The position numbers and the translations under genes were made by a program. Below are positions 1 through 10,863 of a stretch of 37,699 nt of DNA, one piece after another (the first letter of the stretch is position 1; the number at the start of each line of letters is the position of its first letter). The stretch comes from Cudoniella acicularis (taxonomy: Eukaryota > Ascomycota > Leotiomycetes > Helotiales > Helotiaceae). The notes under the pieces were generated by a model. The model had not been told where the DNA came from. It did no database searches and saw only the letters and a list, made by a program, of their open reading frames with translations. The DNA lies in contig JAAMPI010000441.1 in assembly GCA_013054445.1 (NCBI GenBank), positions 1-37,699 of the forward strand. Direction: 5' to 3'.

Positions 1-190
1 GGCGAGTGTGCATGTGTGACATGCTGCGGCTCGAATGGGCGACATACCCCGCCCCTCACCCTTTACCCTCGCCCTCGCCCTCGCCCTCGCCCTCACCCGC
101 AGCCTCATCTGCTCTTCAAATCTCGCCCTCGCCACTCCCTGTCTTCCCCAGCCCCCCTTTATATCTGCGGGCTTGCACAGAGCAGGGCGA
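1..190. repeat. C-rich low-complexity tract with CCCTCG hexamers
   Basis: Positions about 66-100 hold roughly five uninterrupted CCCTCG hexamers, followed by degenerate CCCTCACC/CCACTCCC variants up to about 155. The tract is a simple hexanucleotide repeat with strong strand asymmetry. Proline/serine-rich frames across it are compositional and show no domain. A promoter role as a pyrimidine tract is possible but unsupported. Confidence 0.6.
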
Positions 191-403
191 TGATCATCTA
201 ATCAGTCTTACCGTAGCTGCTTGGTGAAGTGAAACCGGTCGATAATTTCGACACCAGCAATATTTTTGACAGCAAGAAGTCGAGCCCAACAGGCAGTCGA
301 ATAACTCTGTTCTACGGTCCCTCCGCGAGTCTACCATGCGTCCCTGACCTCCCGCAACCCGGGGAGTACCGACATTCGCTGCTGGACTGCTTCGGTCTGA
401 AGC

Positions 404-720
404 ATGTGGATTCGGCACAATACAACTTGGAGCATACCGACTTTCAACACTGTAACCTACTCACTGCAGGAATGTATCTTGGATACCGAACGATTTATTT
501 TGGGCGAGTGGTTCACATCAAGTGTTGATTCCTTTTGCGAGCTATGTCACGGCATAATCCTCTTCTTCGTCCAAGGGTTCAAAGACGCCGATTTCTCGCC
601 TGCTTCGAACTCGTGGAGTATGCGCATCATCCCGGGATACGAAATCCCCAACCAGTCTCTGAAGATGGATGTCCACTTTGTCGAATGATCTATAGTCTGC
701 TCTGGGAGAGCCAAGCCTCA
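404..720 (+). pseudogene. Possible relic of a HET-domain protein N-terminus
   Basis: Two overlapping plus-strand frames carry a pattern I associate with the cysteine-rich leader of fungal heterokaryon-incompatibility (HET) proteins. One frame has SFCELCHGI near 522-560. The next frame has FELVEYAHHPG followed by EDGCPLCRMIYSLL near 601-710. In HET proteins a C-x-x-C element is followed by HH, then GC-x-LC and a hydrophobic helix. Here the two halves lie in different frames, there is no HET core downstream, and no start is identifiable, so this would be a frameshifted and truncated fragment. The assignment rests on motif memory only; chance is a real alternative. Confidence 0.35.
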
Positions 721-1548
721 GCCTTGAGAATGTACAGTCCTGTAACGCTCTGTTGTCACGTGGTATGGAATATCACGTGGTAGTTGGTTTTAGTCGTCAA
801 TTTAAGTGTCAAGTAAATCAGTGTAGAAGTTATGTATTGAAAGTTGAGCACGCCGCTCTACCAAGGAAAACTATATGGCTATATAGGTGGTGGTGGTTTC
901 TAGATCATATGGATCACTCGCTCCATGGATCGCATGATCCCCATAATTCACAGGTTACATGACTATTCACATGACATCGGGTCGTGGCAAGTTAACCTCT
1001 TAGGCGCTGCTCAGGGGTCTTGCCTTTTCTTTTTAAAGGCGAGGCGTATCTAATCTTGAGACAAGGCGAAGGAGGGCCTAGTAAGAAAGAGGCGAGTGCA
1101 GGGAGGCGGAGGAAGGCACAGCCATGTCTTGGTATTTTCTTTATAAAAAGTCTTATAATTTCCCAACGGCGTGCAGAGTCGTAGGCCTTGCCTACGACTA
1201 ACTAATCAGAGGCGAGGCGAGGCACATTAGCACTATTAGGCGTGGCTCAGGAGGAAGTACCCTTTTAAAATCGAAGGGGAGCGAGGAGCAGGCGGACTCA
1301 GGCGTAGGCGACAATCTAAGGCAGCCACGAGCCTTAATATTTATGTTGATTTGCTGATAACCCTCGCTAAATTCTACTAATTGAGCGAGAGGCTCATTGC
1401 CTCAGCGTTTTGCTTTTTGGCCACTCATTGCCGGAACAGAGCCCTAACTTTTCGGAAGAGGAGTTGGCGGTGTGCCCCAACGGTTAACTGCCCCTGCGTA
1501 TCGGGACACGAAGGAAATTCGGAAGTCTCACACCGATAAGGCGAGATA
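721..1548. other. Gene-free stretch with purine-rich GGCGAGG motifs and a hairpin
   Basis: No convincing coding frame. Between about 1030 and 1330 the plus strand is rich in GGCGAGG/AGGCGAGGC words, several directly repeated. A perfect 9-bp inverted repeat (1178-1186 with 1190-1198, 3-nt loop) lies inside it. This looks like old repeat-derived sequence, but I could not assign a family. Confidence 0.4.
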
Positions 1549-3012
1549 AGTCCACTACCCCCCATCTCGGCACCCCCCTGTTCTCGGCACCTCGCTTAGC
1601 TCACTACCCACCCACTTTAGACCGTAATAACTCTACGACTCTTGAACTTCTACATAATCTACTGTGCTATCAGAGTCTACAGCTATATTAGAGTTATCCT
1701 CTTCAATTTCACGGTCTCCTGCCTCAATTTGTGCCTGCCTAATAGCCCTGATATCCGCAAACTTCGAATTTGGACTAGTCTTTACCCGACGCCTTTTCCT
1801 AGGCTCTAACTGCTCTACCCGGGCTTCTAGTTGCTTAATTCGAAGATTCGCCTGTGCTAAATCAAAATCCTTCTCATCAAATCCCTTTACTACCTTCCTA
1901 AAGAGCTGCCGGCGGGTTGGAAGATCGATAAATCCAGTGGTTATAAGACGTGTGACGAGTGTGGGGGTAAGAATAGGAGATATATATTATGCTTAAAGCA
2001 TGAATATATGAAATTTGTTGTTTCGTGACTCCTATGGCCATCCAAAATTAGTAATCTAGGCTCCCGTGGGTCCTCTGGGCCTGTCGATGGGATAAACACC
2101 TTATGGAGCCACTCTAGGGCTGTCTCGTCCGAAGTCCAGCCATTTTCAGTAGCAGTAAACTGCCAATTCTTGTACGAATCAAGGTTGGTTGGGAACCACT
2201 GCTGCTGGACCGTCTTTCCCTTGAATATAACAAGAGGAGGAAGTGTTACCCCTGTAGCAGAGACGCACTTAATAAAAGAGGTCCAGCCTTTAGATCCAGG
2301 CTGTTTCCTCTGAATAAAACGTCGATCTGTACTTCCAGCTACTAGACCATTAATCCCTTGGCCTTCCATAATCCCTGCTTCGTCCATATTCCACCGATGG
2401 TGCGGCTTAATAGCCTTAATTTCAGGGACTTCTAGTTTTTGGAACCAGGCCTTGATTATATCGGTTGTAGCGCCATTGATACGTACAGAATCGATCCTGA
2501 CTTGCTTTTTGGTCTTATGAATAGGATTGCGCTTTAAGAAGGCCCGTAACCACTTCTTTCCTAGGGTAGTAGTGTCTCCGCGTGTGGCGAGTATGCGCTG
2601 GGCAAAATCCTTAATCTGTGTATGGGTAGGGCTAAGTCCTAGGCTCTCCTGCACTAGAACCCAATCCGTAAGACGCTTTTCCTGTACTGGGGAAAGCTTT
2701 TGAAGATGTCTAGCGGCTTCTTGATGGGACTGGCGGCCTTTAAGACGCTCCTGGAGAGTACCACGTGGGACCCCATAGTCTCTACTAGCCCCGCTTATAG
2801 TAGCGCCACCCGCAACTGCATCAAGCGCTCGCATAACGTCTTCTTCAGTATATATACGTTTCATGATCGTATAAAAATGTCTATAAAATTTTAAAGTTAT
2901 TAGTAAAAGTGTTATGAAGTTATTCATAATATAAAGTGGGAGGTGGGGTAGTGGCGGTGAGCTAAGCGAGGTGCCGAGAACAGGGGGGTGCCGAGATGGG
3001 GGGTAGTGGACT
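1549..3012 (-). mobile_element. pogo/Fot1-type DNA transposon, complete ends, internally defective
   Basis: The element is bounded by perfect 56-bp terminal inverted repeats at 1549-1604 and 2957-3012, starting AGTCCACTACCCCCC. A TA dinucleotide lies immediately outside each end (1547-1548 and 3013-3014), the target-site duplication expected of Tc1/mariner/pogo elements. Length is 1464 bp, short for a Fot1/pogo-like element, because the interior has lost part of the transposase gene. The perfect TIRs suggest recent movement or good preservation of the ends, possibly mobilised in trans. Confidence 0.9.
1633..2864 (-). pseudogene. pogo-family DDE transposase, truncated by nonsense and internal deletion
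   Basis: Translation from ATG 2864 (MKRIYTEEDVMRAL) gives an N-terminal psq-type helix-turn-helix, then a CENP-B-type DNA-binding segment (around SLGLSPTHTQIKDFAQ). The DDE core follows, with first catalytic Asp in WNMDEAG and second in LLILDGHRSH. The frame stops at TAA 1941-1943 just after PPHSSHVL. Family members continue with Q-P-L-D, and here TAA replaces the Gln codon, directly before PLD, which holds the third catalytic Asp. After a few more codons the sequence jumps to the C-terminal basic/coiled tail (RRQLFRKVVKGF, then PRKRRRVK) in another frame, ending at TAG 1633. So there is a CAA-to-TAA-type stop plus an internal deletion with frame change. It cannot encode an active transposase. 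Confidence 0.85.
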
Positions 3013-3014
3013 TA

Positions 3015-3448
3015 TGCTTTTGCTAGAAATTCGGAGTATTAGAGCTGCTGATAGGTTTCGTTGGATAGTTCTAGGGACAAACTGCCGCTGGAAATATTTA
3101 TTGTCCAAATACTTGCTCGTGTGTTCTGAGGGTTTGAACAATGTTTGCTGCTAAGAGAAAAACTCTTTGGAGAGGGTTTGCCCCGCAAAGGCACTATGAA
3201 CACCTCACGAAATCGAGACCTCAACGATTTAAAAACCAATTATTTGTTACGCCAACGTGAATATATTAATAAAGGCTAAAAATGACCTAGAATCTCTAGT
3301 ATCTAAGTTGTTGACAGATTAAACACTTTGAAGTGGCTCGGGCGCATATTTGCGAAATTCGAGCCGATGGAGCTGCGATCATGGAAGGGATACCGGCAAC
3401 AGCTTCCACGAACGAGAAAGTACATGCAGCGACCGACCTTAAAAGGAT
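3015..3448. other. Gene-free spacer, 3' flank of the esterase gene
   Basis: I see no coding signal or repeat beyond short, low-quality frames. It should contain the terminator region of the minus-strand carboxylesterase, but no clear polyadenylation motif stands out. Confidence 0.4.
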
Positions 3449-5244
3449 TCATCTTAGTGGTGCAGCTGCCCATTTCTCTGCGCCCAAAAACGACAATTCC
3501 GATTGCTGCTCACTCACAACTTCCATGACTGTCGCATTAGTCTGAATCTTCAACCTCTCGCCATTCCTCCAAGTTTCCCAAACCGGACTTTCCATTGCAC
3601 GAAAAGTATTCAGATCCGCCGCTCTCGCAAAACTTGTCAAATAATCTTGAACTACAGGAACAATATCCGCATTGATATTTAAATAACTGTTTGCAGCAGG
3701 AAGAGCAGCATTGTCGACGGCATTGCCTGGTCCCCAGACTGCATCTACTTCCCACGTGTGAGGAACACCAAGACCGAGGGCGACGTTGACCGGATCGAGG
3801 ACATTGTAGAGGTAGGAATAGACGGGTGCTCCTGCTTTGGCGAATGCTTCTGCGAACGAAAGGCCGAAGCAGGTGAATGTTGAATCGCCGTATGCGAAGG
3901 CGAGACGATCGAAATAGGGGCCTTGAGAACTTGTTTCGTTCAGAGGCACGTAAGAGTAGTGTTTATCTATGCCCGTGGTATCTAAGTCTGGGAATTGCGC
4001 GGTGAAAAATTGGCTGAATTGACTGGCGTTGTTCGCTTCGCTGATGAAAATGGTTCCTTCGTTAGTGACAGTTCCTTGCAGGAGCGGAACTGCGTAGAAG
4101 CGGCCCTCAGCAAGTAGCTTGCTAGGACGATTGGGGAGGAAAGTGTCATCGATGCAAGGACCAAATCCGAAAAGAGGCAATTCGGTCTGTCCGGGAAATG
4201 CGCGGTTGACATTGACCACCTGGAGCTTTTCCGTTGGCAAAAGCCGCAAACATGAGAGTGAAGTGCAATTGGTCCCTTTGAGAATTTCCTGGTACTGAAA
4301 CTCAAGTCTTTCGACTTTGAAAATCTCAGGAACATAAGGGTCCAGAGAGATGACTCCAGAAAATGCACGGGTGTTATTTCCGCCGTGTGCCAATGTGTGC
4401 AAGAGAACGCTGCCTCCTCCGGATGAAGTGCCGAAGAGTGTCACTCGCTGAGGATCCCCGCCAAAGTTTTCAATGTGCTCTTGGACCCAATCAATTGCTT
4501 TGCGTTGATCAAGCAGGCCAACGTTGAGGTCACCATTCTGTCTCACATCCTCGCTAGCCAAGAAGCCGTAAACTCCGACGCGGAAATTGAATGTCACAAC
4601 AACGACGTTTCCCCCACTTATTTGAATGAGTCCAGTTCCGTTGTAATCTGCGTTGAAGTTTGCTAGGCAGAAATGTCAGTCCCAATTATTCAAAGCATAG
4701 GACAAAGTGAGCTAGCTCCCTTACTGATAAAAGCCCCCCCTTGAAGCCAGATCATCACTGGCAATTTCGACGAGTTATTTGCAGAGGCTGGAGTATACAC
4801 ATTGATGAAGAGACAGTCCTCTGCTGATGCTTGCGGTGGTACGAAAGGATTCTGCACGGATAGACAGATGGGACCTTGCTACATTGGTGTTCAGTAACAT
4901 CTGTGTTCCAACCTCTATAAAAATGTGGGACAATATCTTACTATGGTGGCATTCTGTATGTGAGTCTCCACGAGAGGGTTTTGTGGTGCACGAAAGCGGA
5001 GTTCTCCAAGTGGCGGTGCTGCATACCGCATTCCCAGGAACTGATTAATTCCCGCTGATATTGTCGTTCCCTTGTGAAAAGTAAATTTCAGTCTTGTAAA
5101 CATTTATGGGGGCTCTGAAAATAAGGCATTACTAACCTGATATCTTGCGTATCCCAAGTCAACTGTTGGTGCTGAATCAATTGGGACAGCTACGCTTCGA
5201 AAAACATGAAGCAGGAGGGTGAAGAAAGCCTGTTTGCAATACAT
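3449..5244 (-). CDS. Secreted type-B carboxylesterase/lipase
   Basis: Four-exon model: 5244-5137, 5070-4942, 4878-4725 and 4662-3449, with introns of 66, 63 and 62 nt. All begin GT and end AG, and the phases agree, giving 534 aa. Exon 1 starts MYCKQAFFTLLLHVF, a plausible secretion signal. Family hallmarks in order are the early segment INQFLGMRYAAPPLG, the EDCLFINVY signature typical of type-B esterases (about 100-115), oxyanion-region QGGAF, nucleophile Ser about 210 in GTSSGGG, Glu about 332 in TNEGT, and His about 432 in VPHTWE. The triad is complete and length is normal for the family. It hydrolyses an ester outside the cell or in the wall; substrate (lipid, aryl ester, plant ester) cannot be read from sequence. 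The start is chosen because exon 1 supplies the signal peptide. It lies about 1.1 kb downstream of, and on the same strand as, the GH31 gene. Confidence 0.88.
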
Positions 5245-5597
5245 TTTGGGATGCAAGCAAAATCAGTGATAAGTTTGACAGAGGACAAGCAATCTTTCAA
5301 TAAAAGAGGTGTTCAAATCATTTAATATATAATTAAAATGCCCTATTTCCGGTCTCGTGGGAGTCAATCTATTTATCAAAAAAGACAAGATCACGTGAAA
5401 TTGGTAAAATGGCATGGAGATGCCCCAAAAGAAGCAATCAGGTTTGTCAGAAATAGCATTCTTTCCATCGAAATAAAGAGTTTGTCAGATAATTCCGCTT
5501 GGTTGGGGTCCTGTTGGTGACGCTCTTTAAAGCTTACGATATCAAATCATACTCGCTTCGGAACCTGTTCCGCGCTGCTTACTACAGTACTACGTAG
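5245..5597. other. Upstream region of the carboxylesterase gene
   Basis: AT-rich spacer expected to hold the esterase promoter. A short plus-strand frame at 5338-5520 has no recognisable motif and I do not call it a gene. No TATA box or factor site is clear enough to name. Confidence 0.4.
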
Positions 5598-6035
5598 CTG
5601 CTGTTAGCCGAATTTTAAAACCCCACCAAAAATACCTAAATATTACCCTCTATACTAAGTAATATAAATAGAACCACACCAGGTGCGAATTTATTGTGTG
5701 ATATCAAGCATCATTAGAAGGTAACAATTAATTGTATCACGACGAATGATTGTTTTAAGGTAAAAATAAGGTCAAAAGTTATAGGTTTGTCTAGGGTACC
5801 TAAAATTTAGCGAATTTGTATGTAAATCTGTAGAAAACACCCGATAGCTAGATTACGAACTACGTAGCTCTATACTTGTAAATTATAAATAAAAACGGAA
5901 AAGAGGAAATAATTAAGATAGAACACCTAAACAATTCGTACTACTAGCAAACCTAAAATAATGTTGTTAGTCTAGAAATTATTTAAGGTATTCGTCCTAA
6001 GTTTTGGTGGTGGGGGCCGTTTTCGCTAACAGCAG
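5598..6035. mobile_element. MITE-like element with long imperfect terminal inverted repeats
   Basis: The left end begins CTGCTGTTAGCCGAATTTTA and the right end, reverse-complemented, begins CTGCTGTTAGCGAAAACGGC. The arms stay recognisably complementary for about 65-70 nt, including CCCCACCAAAA with CCCCACCACCAAAA and AATACCTAAATA with GAATACCTTAAATA. The 438-bp interior is AT-rich and non-coding. These are the features of a non-autonomous DNA element. I could not identify a clean target-site duplication, so superfamily and exact ends are uncertain. Confidence 0.7.
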
Positions 6036-6325
6036 TTGCGCGTCACTGTAGGCAGCGTACACTGGTATGATTCAAGCAATTAAGACAAGAACTTAACAAA
6101 AATCATTAACTGCACTTGCAGACATACCCGGATATTTCTCATATGGCGATTTTGGATGGTAACAAGAAAGCCCTGTGTTTTTTTCAAATTGGCTGTAAAA
6201 CGAAAATGGGTTTCTCAAGTGAAAATCCCCTCTCCCACCTAAGTTTTCTGATCAAGTTTTAACTCACCCTAATGCTTTTTGGTCGTTGATTCCTGGTAGA
6301 ACCCTCGAACCCTCGATTAAACCTC

Positions 6326-8573
6326 TCAAAACAAGCTTTGGAATTGGCTGAGCTCCACCTTTCCACCTCCCAACTCCAGGTCGTACGTACGACCACCCCC
6401 TTTGCCATAGACCACAAGTTTACTTTTAATTCCAAAGTCGCCATAAGCTACTGTCACATTGGCCCCATATTTCACCGTTTTGACCGAAATCACTGCGACA
6501 CCCTTCTCACCAGAATAATAGTCAAACTTGCTCTCTGCAACTCCATAGCTCGGAAATATCTGAACTTCAAGCCAAGGTTGCCAGTTCTTGTCCCACTTTG
6601 CATTTCCCTGGTATACGTCGCCCTTCACCACGATCGATCCCTCGCGCGCAAATACCGGCGAAGTTTCAAGTTCGTGTGTCACGTTGTGGGTTGTACCACC
6701 TTGATAAACGATTGATGTGTTTGTGAAAGGGTAAGAGACGAAGGCGGATCCAGAAGGAAAGTAGACTGATCGTGTTCCTCCAGTATTGATGATTGGCGCC
6801 ACAAGGAAAGCAGAGCCAAACGCGTATTCATCTGCAATTTCAAATCCCTTCCGGTCGTGGGGATATTCCAAGAACAGTGCCCGCATGAGTGGAATTCCGG
6901 TCTGAGTAGCAGCATAAGTATATGACTTGATGTACGGTATAAGTTCAGTATGCATTTGCGCTGTGGTCTGAAGGATCTTGACAAGTCGACTCGTATATGG
7001 TGCGTACCATGGTGTATGACTAGTACCGACCATAATTTCATAACTTGGTGAGAAAGCACTGAAGTGCATCCAGCGTGCCCATAGCTCCTCGGTTGGGTTG
7101 TCACCTTCTCTGACATACCCGCCTGTATCGGAGGTCCATTGCGAAAACCCAATGATGCCGGAACGGATTCCCGATGCGATGGTGTAGGCAAGTCCGGTGA
7201 AATCTGCGTGTGAGTCGCCGTTCCATATGTATGCTGTCGACCGAGAGCGATCCACGACGGATCTAGCGAAGGTGTAGAAGTTCGTGGAAGTTCCCCAAGC
7301 AGCAACCATGGTTTCGTGACAGAGTTGTTCAAAAAGAGTTGATTGGATGTTTTGCAAATAAACTTGATTGGTTTATTAATGATGTAAGGGAGGTGAGGAG
7401 TGAGGGGAAATACCTGGCATTTCATCTTCTTCACCGCGATCGATTTTGTATCCTTTAACACCAAGGTCGGTGAAGGCTTTGAGATGAGTTTTGAAATAAT
7501 CGTAAGCAGCCGAGATCGACAGATTGAGAGCAGGGCCCATGTACTGGTGGGGATCTTGATTCGTGAAGAGCCATCCGTTAGCTGCTGAATCATTGTAGAG
7601 CTGAGTGTCCAGGAATGCTCGATTAGCAACCCAAACTTGAAAGTCAAATCCATACGTGGACAGATTCGCAATAAACTGCTTTGGGCTGGGATAGAACTTC
7701 GGATCAAAATCAAAATTGCCGAATGAGTGGTTGCCAGAACCATACGGCCCTTCCAAGTTAGCTAATGTGTCGCAGTGAGTTTCTTATTGGCTTACTGTCA
7801 GCAAACATTGCTGTCGCTCGTATTTTGTTGTAGTAGAGATGATCGACGACATCATAGTAGTTCTCTTGCGCATTGCTAACACTGCCATGATAATCTTGCT
7901 CGAAGTCATCTGACCAAAAGATAGGTCCATATCCTGAATCAGGAGGCATTTCGATCCGCGAAGACAAAGCAGTGTACTGCTGAATGATTGATTTATAGTC
8001 TCCTGGTGAGTCCGGTTGAATTATGTAGTATACCAGGCTGGTCGTGTTAAAGATAAATTGTGCCTGGCCTGGTGTCGCAAAGTCGAAAGACCCCATATGA
8101 AGGGTATCCGCATAAACTCCATACCCAGCAGTTGAGATGAAGAAAGGCGCTCGAGCATTTGACCAATTGATACCTTCGCCATTTGCCACGCCCTTGAGAT
8201 CGAAACTGACATTAGTATTGGCCAGCCGATATGAGAAGGGATACTCCCAGACACCGTAGAACAGTTCATCATGGGCCACAGAAAATCGTGCACCAATGAA
8301 TGATGAGTTGCTGTTTACTTGAACTTTAATGACCTGACGACTGATGTTCTGATAGGTAATTTGACCTCCATTGTTCAGAATGGCTCCCGAGGATGAAGCA
8401 GAAACAGGGACAGCGGATGAGTTTGTTGTGCCAACGAGAACCGCGCTGTTGTTGACGCTTCCCTGCCCATTCTGAATGGTGATGGAAAATGAACCTGGAT
8501 CTGATCCTGGGCTTGCAGAAGTCTTGGAAAAGAATGCAAAGCTCAAGGCCGAAAATTTGAGAACTGCCTTCAT
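6326..8573 (-). CDS. Secreted glycoside hydrolase family 31 (alpha-glucosidase/alpha-xylosidase type)
   Basis: Three exons: 8573-7796, 7749-7414, 7362-6326. The introns are 46 and 51 nt, GT-AG, phase-consistent, giving 716 aa. The N-terminus (MKAVLKFSALSFAFF) is a signal peptide; an in-frame ATG eight codons upstream (8597) is an alternative start. GH31 layout: N-terminal beta-sandwich with GVWEYPFSYR, barrel entry YGPIFWSDDFEQDY (about 225-240), probable nucleophile Asp about 363 in YKIDRGEEDEMP, and general acid Asp about 421 in WNGDSHADF. A C-terminal beta domain follows. Many N-x-S/T sites fit a glycosylated extracellular enzyme. The KIDRGEE motif differs from the WxDMNE of classical alpha-glucosidases and looks closer to the alpha-xylosidase/unusual-specificity side of GH31, so exact substrate is open. 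It likely releases alpha-linked sugars from plant or fungal glycans. Confidence 0.88.
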
Positions 8574-8599
8574 TATGTTAGATCTCTCGGCCATCATTG

Positions 8600-9440
8600 G
8601 ACTTGGTGCCGAAATTCAGCACAACAACTATCAACCACCAGTATAATTGAAAGTATAAACAAAAATAAAACTTTCTAAATCAGTTGGTACATCTCTGAAC
8701 AGAATGAGGGAATTCTCCGCCTGCTCGCGGTCGTGAAGTTTCTGCGCATGCCATTTTGGCATCGCCTTCTCTCCGCCGGCACTGGCCGGCTATGTTCCTC
8801 TTCATGCTGATCTTTGACGACAGATATTGATATTGCTCCACAGTCCAGCAGATGGCTAATGGCAATTGCGGAATAATTTTGAGGTTAAAGAATTTTATCC
8901 GACGTCCCTGAAGATTATGCGAGATGGTGAGGGGTCATTATGTCAGCATCTGCTAGGCTTCTTTAGGAACTTTGTTTTGATGCCCCTTTTCCAACCCCTC
9001 TTTCTAAATTTAGAACTTCAGAAAACGGATCCTCCAAAGCCGTAAAAGCTTTGCTTCAATTTTGGACAAGGATGTCAAGACTGAAAAAATATGAGATTAA
9101 TTCAAACTACATGAAAGGTGCTTTGTAGTATTTCCTTCAAGTGCCAGAAGACAAATGTTTCTACTCCAAAATAGTTTGCTAACCCTGGACGATCCCAAAA
9201 AGTTTTGCTTGTTCCTTTGAATTTCAAAGTTTTCAAAGTGTCACGAGAAACACTCGCAGCAAACATTCTTTGAAGTAAGAAGCGGGTGGAAGATGCTGGT
9301 GATGTGAAGGAGCTTTCTGGAAATTTCAGAAGCTTGGCATACTTCTCTACATAAGACCACTTCCCCCATCTGAGCCAGCCTCAAATAAGCAACTTAGCAA
9401 GACCCCAACTACCAGATCTTGCAATAAATTCAACGTCACT
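8600..9440. other. Upstream region of the GH31 gene
   Basis: No coding region recognised. The block should include the GH31 promoter. A short GC-rich inverted pair, CCGGC..GCCGG, sits near 8777-8790 in otherwise AT-rich DNA, but it is too short to interpret. No TATA box is convincing. Confidence 0.4.
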
Positions 9441-9443
9441 GAA

Positions 9444-10352
9444 ATGGATGCATCCTCAGTAGAGATCCCTGGCTCAGCAAGCTCGTCACAGAGTGCAACA
9501 CAATGTCCAACTTATGGCCCGATCTTCTTGAGCGGAGGCCCATCCTTTGAAAATGGCCTGTCATCCGACTGGCACCCGCGCAAGGGAAACATGATTATCT
9601 GGGTTGGCATCGGATGGTTCATTGCGGGAACCCAGCCTGGTGACATAGGAGGGGAATTTGAGTCTGGCAAAAACATCTAAGTATGCATTCGCTAGCACCT
9701 AGATACTCTCAAACTATTCCCTCCAGCCAAATTTGGATTATTTCCCATCATGATACGCAGGGTCAAAGCTGCCAATGTCAGCAGTGAAAACGGCACTTGG
9801 TATCCAATATTTCCTAGAAAACGCACTGATTGGGATATCCAATAGAGAAGAAAAGCTCAACCGTGTCAAGGAAATCAGCAGAAAATCCTTTAGCGAGTTC
9901 GTTGGTGCACCGACAGAGGGGAATTGCTTCCTGATGGTTCCAGGCCTTGGCAAGTGGCTAAATTTGCCGACCGGGAAGAGCCCGTTGACATTGAAAGCGA
10001 TGTTGATGGCGAGAGTGAGGTTGAAGGTATGCAAATAGATAATGTCATCGGTGAACATGGTTTTCTGATAAAATAGTTAATAGGAAAAGTCGATGAAACC
10101 GAGCCCAATCCCTCCAACTTAACAGTCCTTGATCCTACAACCTTTGAAGGACAAAAACTGGACGCCGTCTCGCATGTGAAACGTTTTCCCACGGGTCTTT
10201 CTATGCAACCACTTGAGAAGTACTTCCGAATTGCGGATTGTGTCAAAATTATTCGACATGAGGGAATTGACTGCGAAGTTGTCAACTTGAGGAACCGTTA
10301 TCGTTTGAAGGTACTTTGGGAGATGTTCATGGCCGTCAAGCCAAGGGAGTGA
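9444..10352 (+). pseudogene. Unrecognised plus-strand hypothetical, interrupted frame
   Basis: The last part has gene-like structure. An acidic segment (AKFADREEPVDIESDVDGES, about 9957-10025) can be joined by a 60-nt intron (GTATGC at 10027 to AATAG at 10086) to a frame reading KVDETEPNPSNLTVLDPTTF and ending MFMAVKPRE-TGA at about 10352. Upstream, the same frame is broken by at least two TAG codons (near 9841 and 9889) that would be CAG under a C-to-T change. A separate 78-codon frame (9444-9680) may be an earlier exon. I recognise no domain. It is either a decayed gene or a gene whose 5' structure I have misread. Confidence 0.3.
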
Positions 10353-10863
10353 TGTGCCTGTGAAGATCATAAGTGTCGTTGCGTTTACATTGATTCTGAA
10401 AATAGCAAAGCTTTCCACGATATGATGAGGACGAAAAACTCGGGCTGTAACCGATGGATGGAAGGTTTGGCCTGAGAGAGAAAATCGGGAAGGCGATTGA
10501 GCGTTTGAATGATTCTTGACTCGAATGAATTGTTTGTGGTTAACGCGGTGGAGAACCTGCATAGTTGTTCAGAAAGATATCTGGGAGGGTAATGTCACTT
10601 TGGCTGCTTGGATGATTTTTGACGCAAAAGGTGTGCTTAGTACACCAAAACGTCATGGAGAATTTGCAGGGAATTGAGTTTGGCATTGTCTATCTCGTAC
10701 ACTAACATGATGCCACAAAACTAAGGTCTGAAAAAAAGCGTCTCCTCAATCTTACACTTGACCAGTACCCCGACGCGTGTAAAGAAATATCAAATGACGC
10801 TGACCTCCGTGCGAGTACTCCATATGCAAATTATTAATCCAACCTAATTGCCCTGACGACGTC

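Noticed and set aside
1664..1996. Plus-strand frame of 110 codons across the transposon's 3' part
   Set aside because: It is the complement of the transposase C-terminal tail and has no independent motif.
10119..10562. Minus-strand 147-codon frame
   Set aside because: The opposite strand has better protein character and a plausible intron; the minus frame is His/Ser/Thr-rich by composition and shows no domain.
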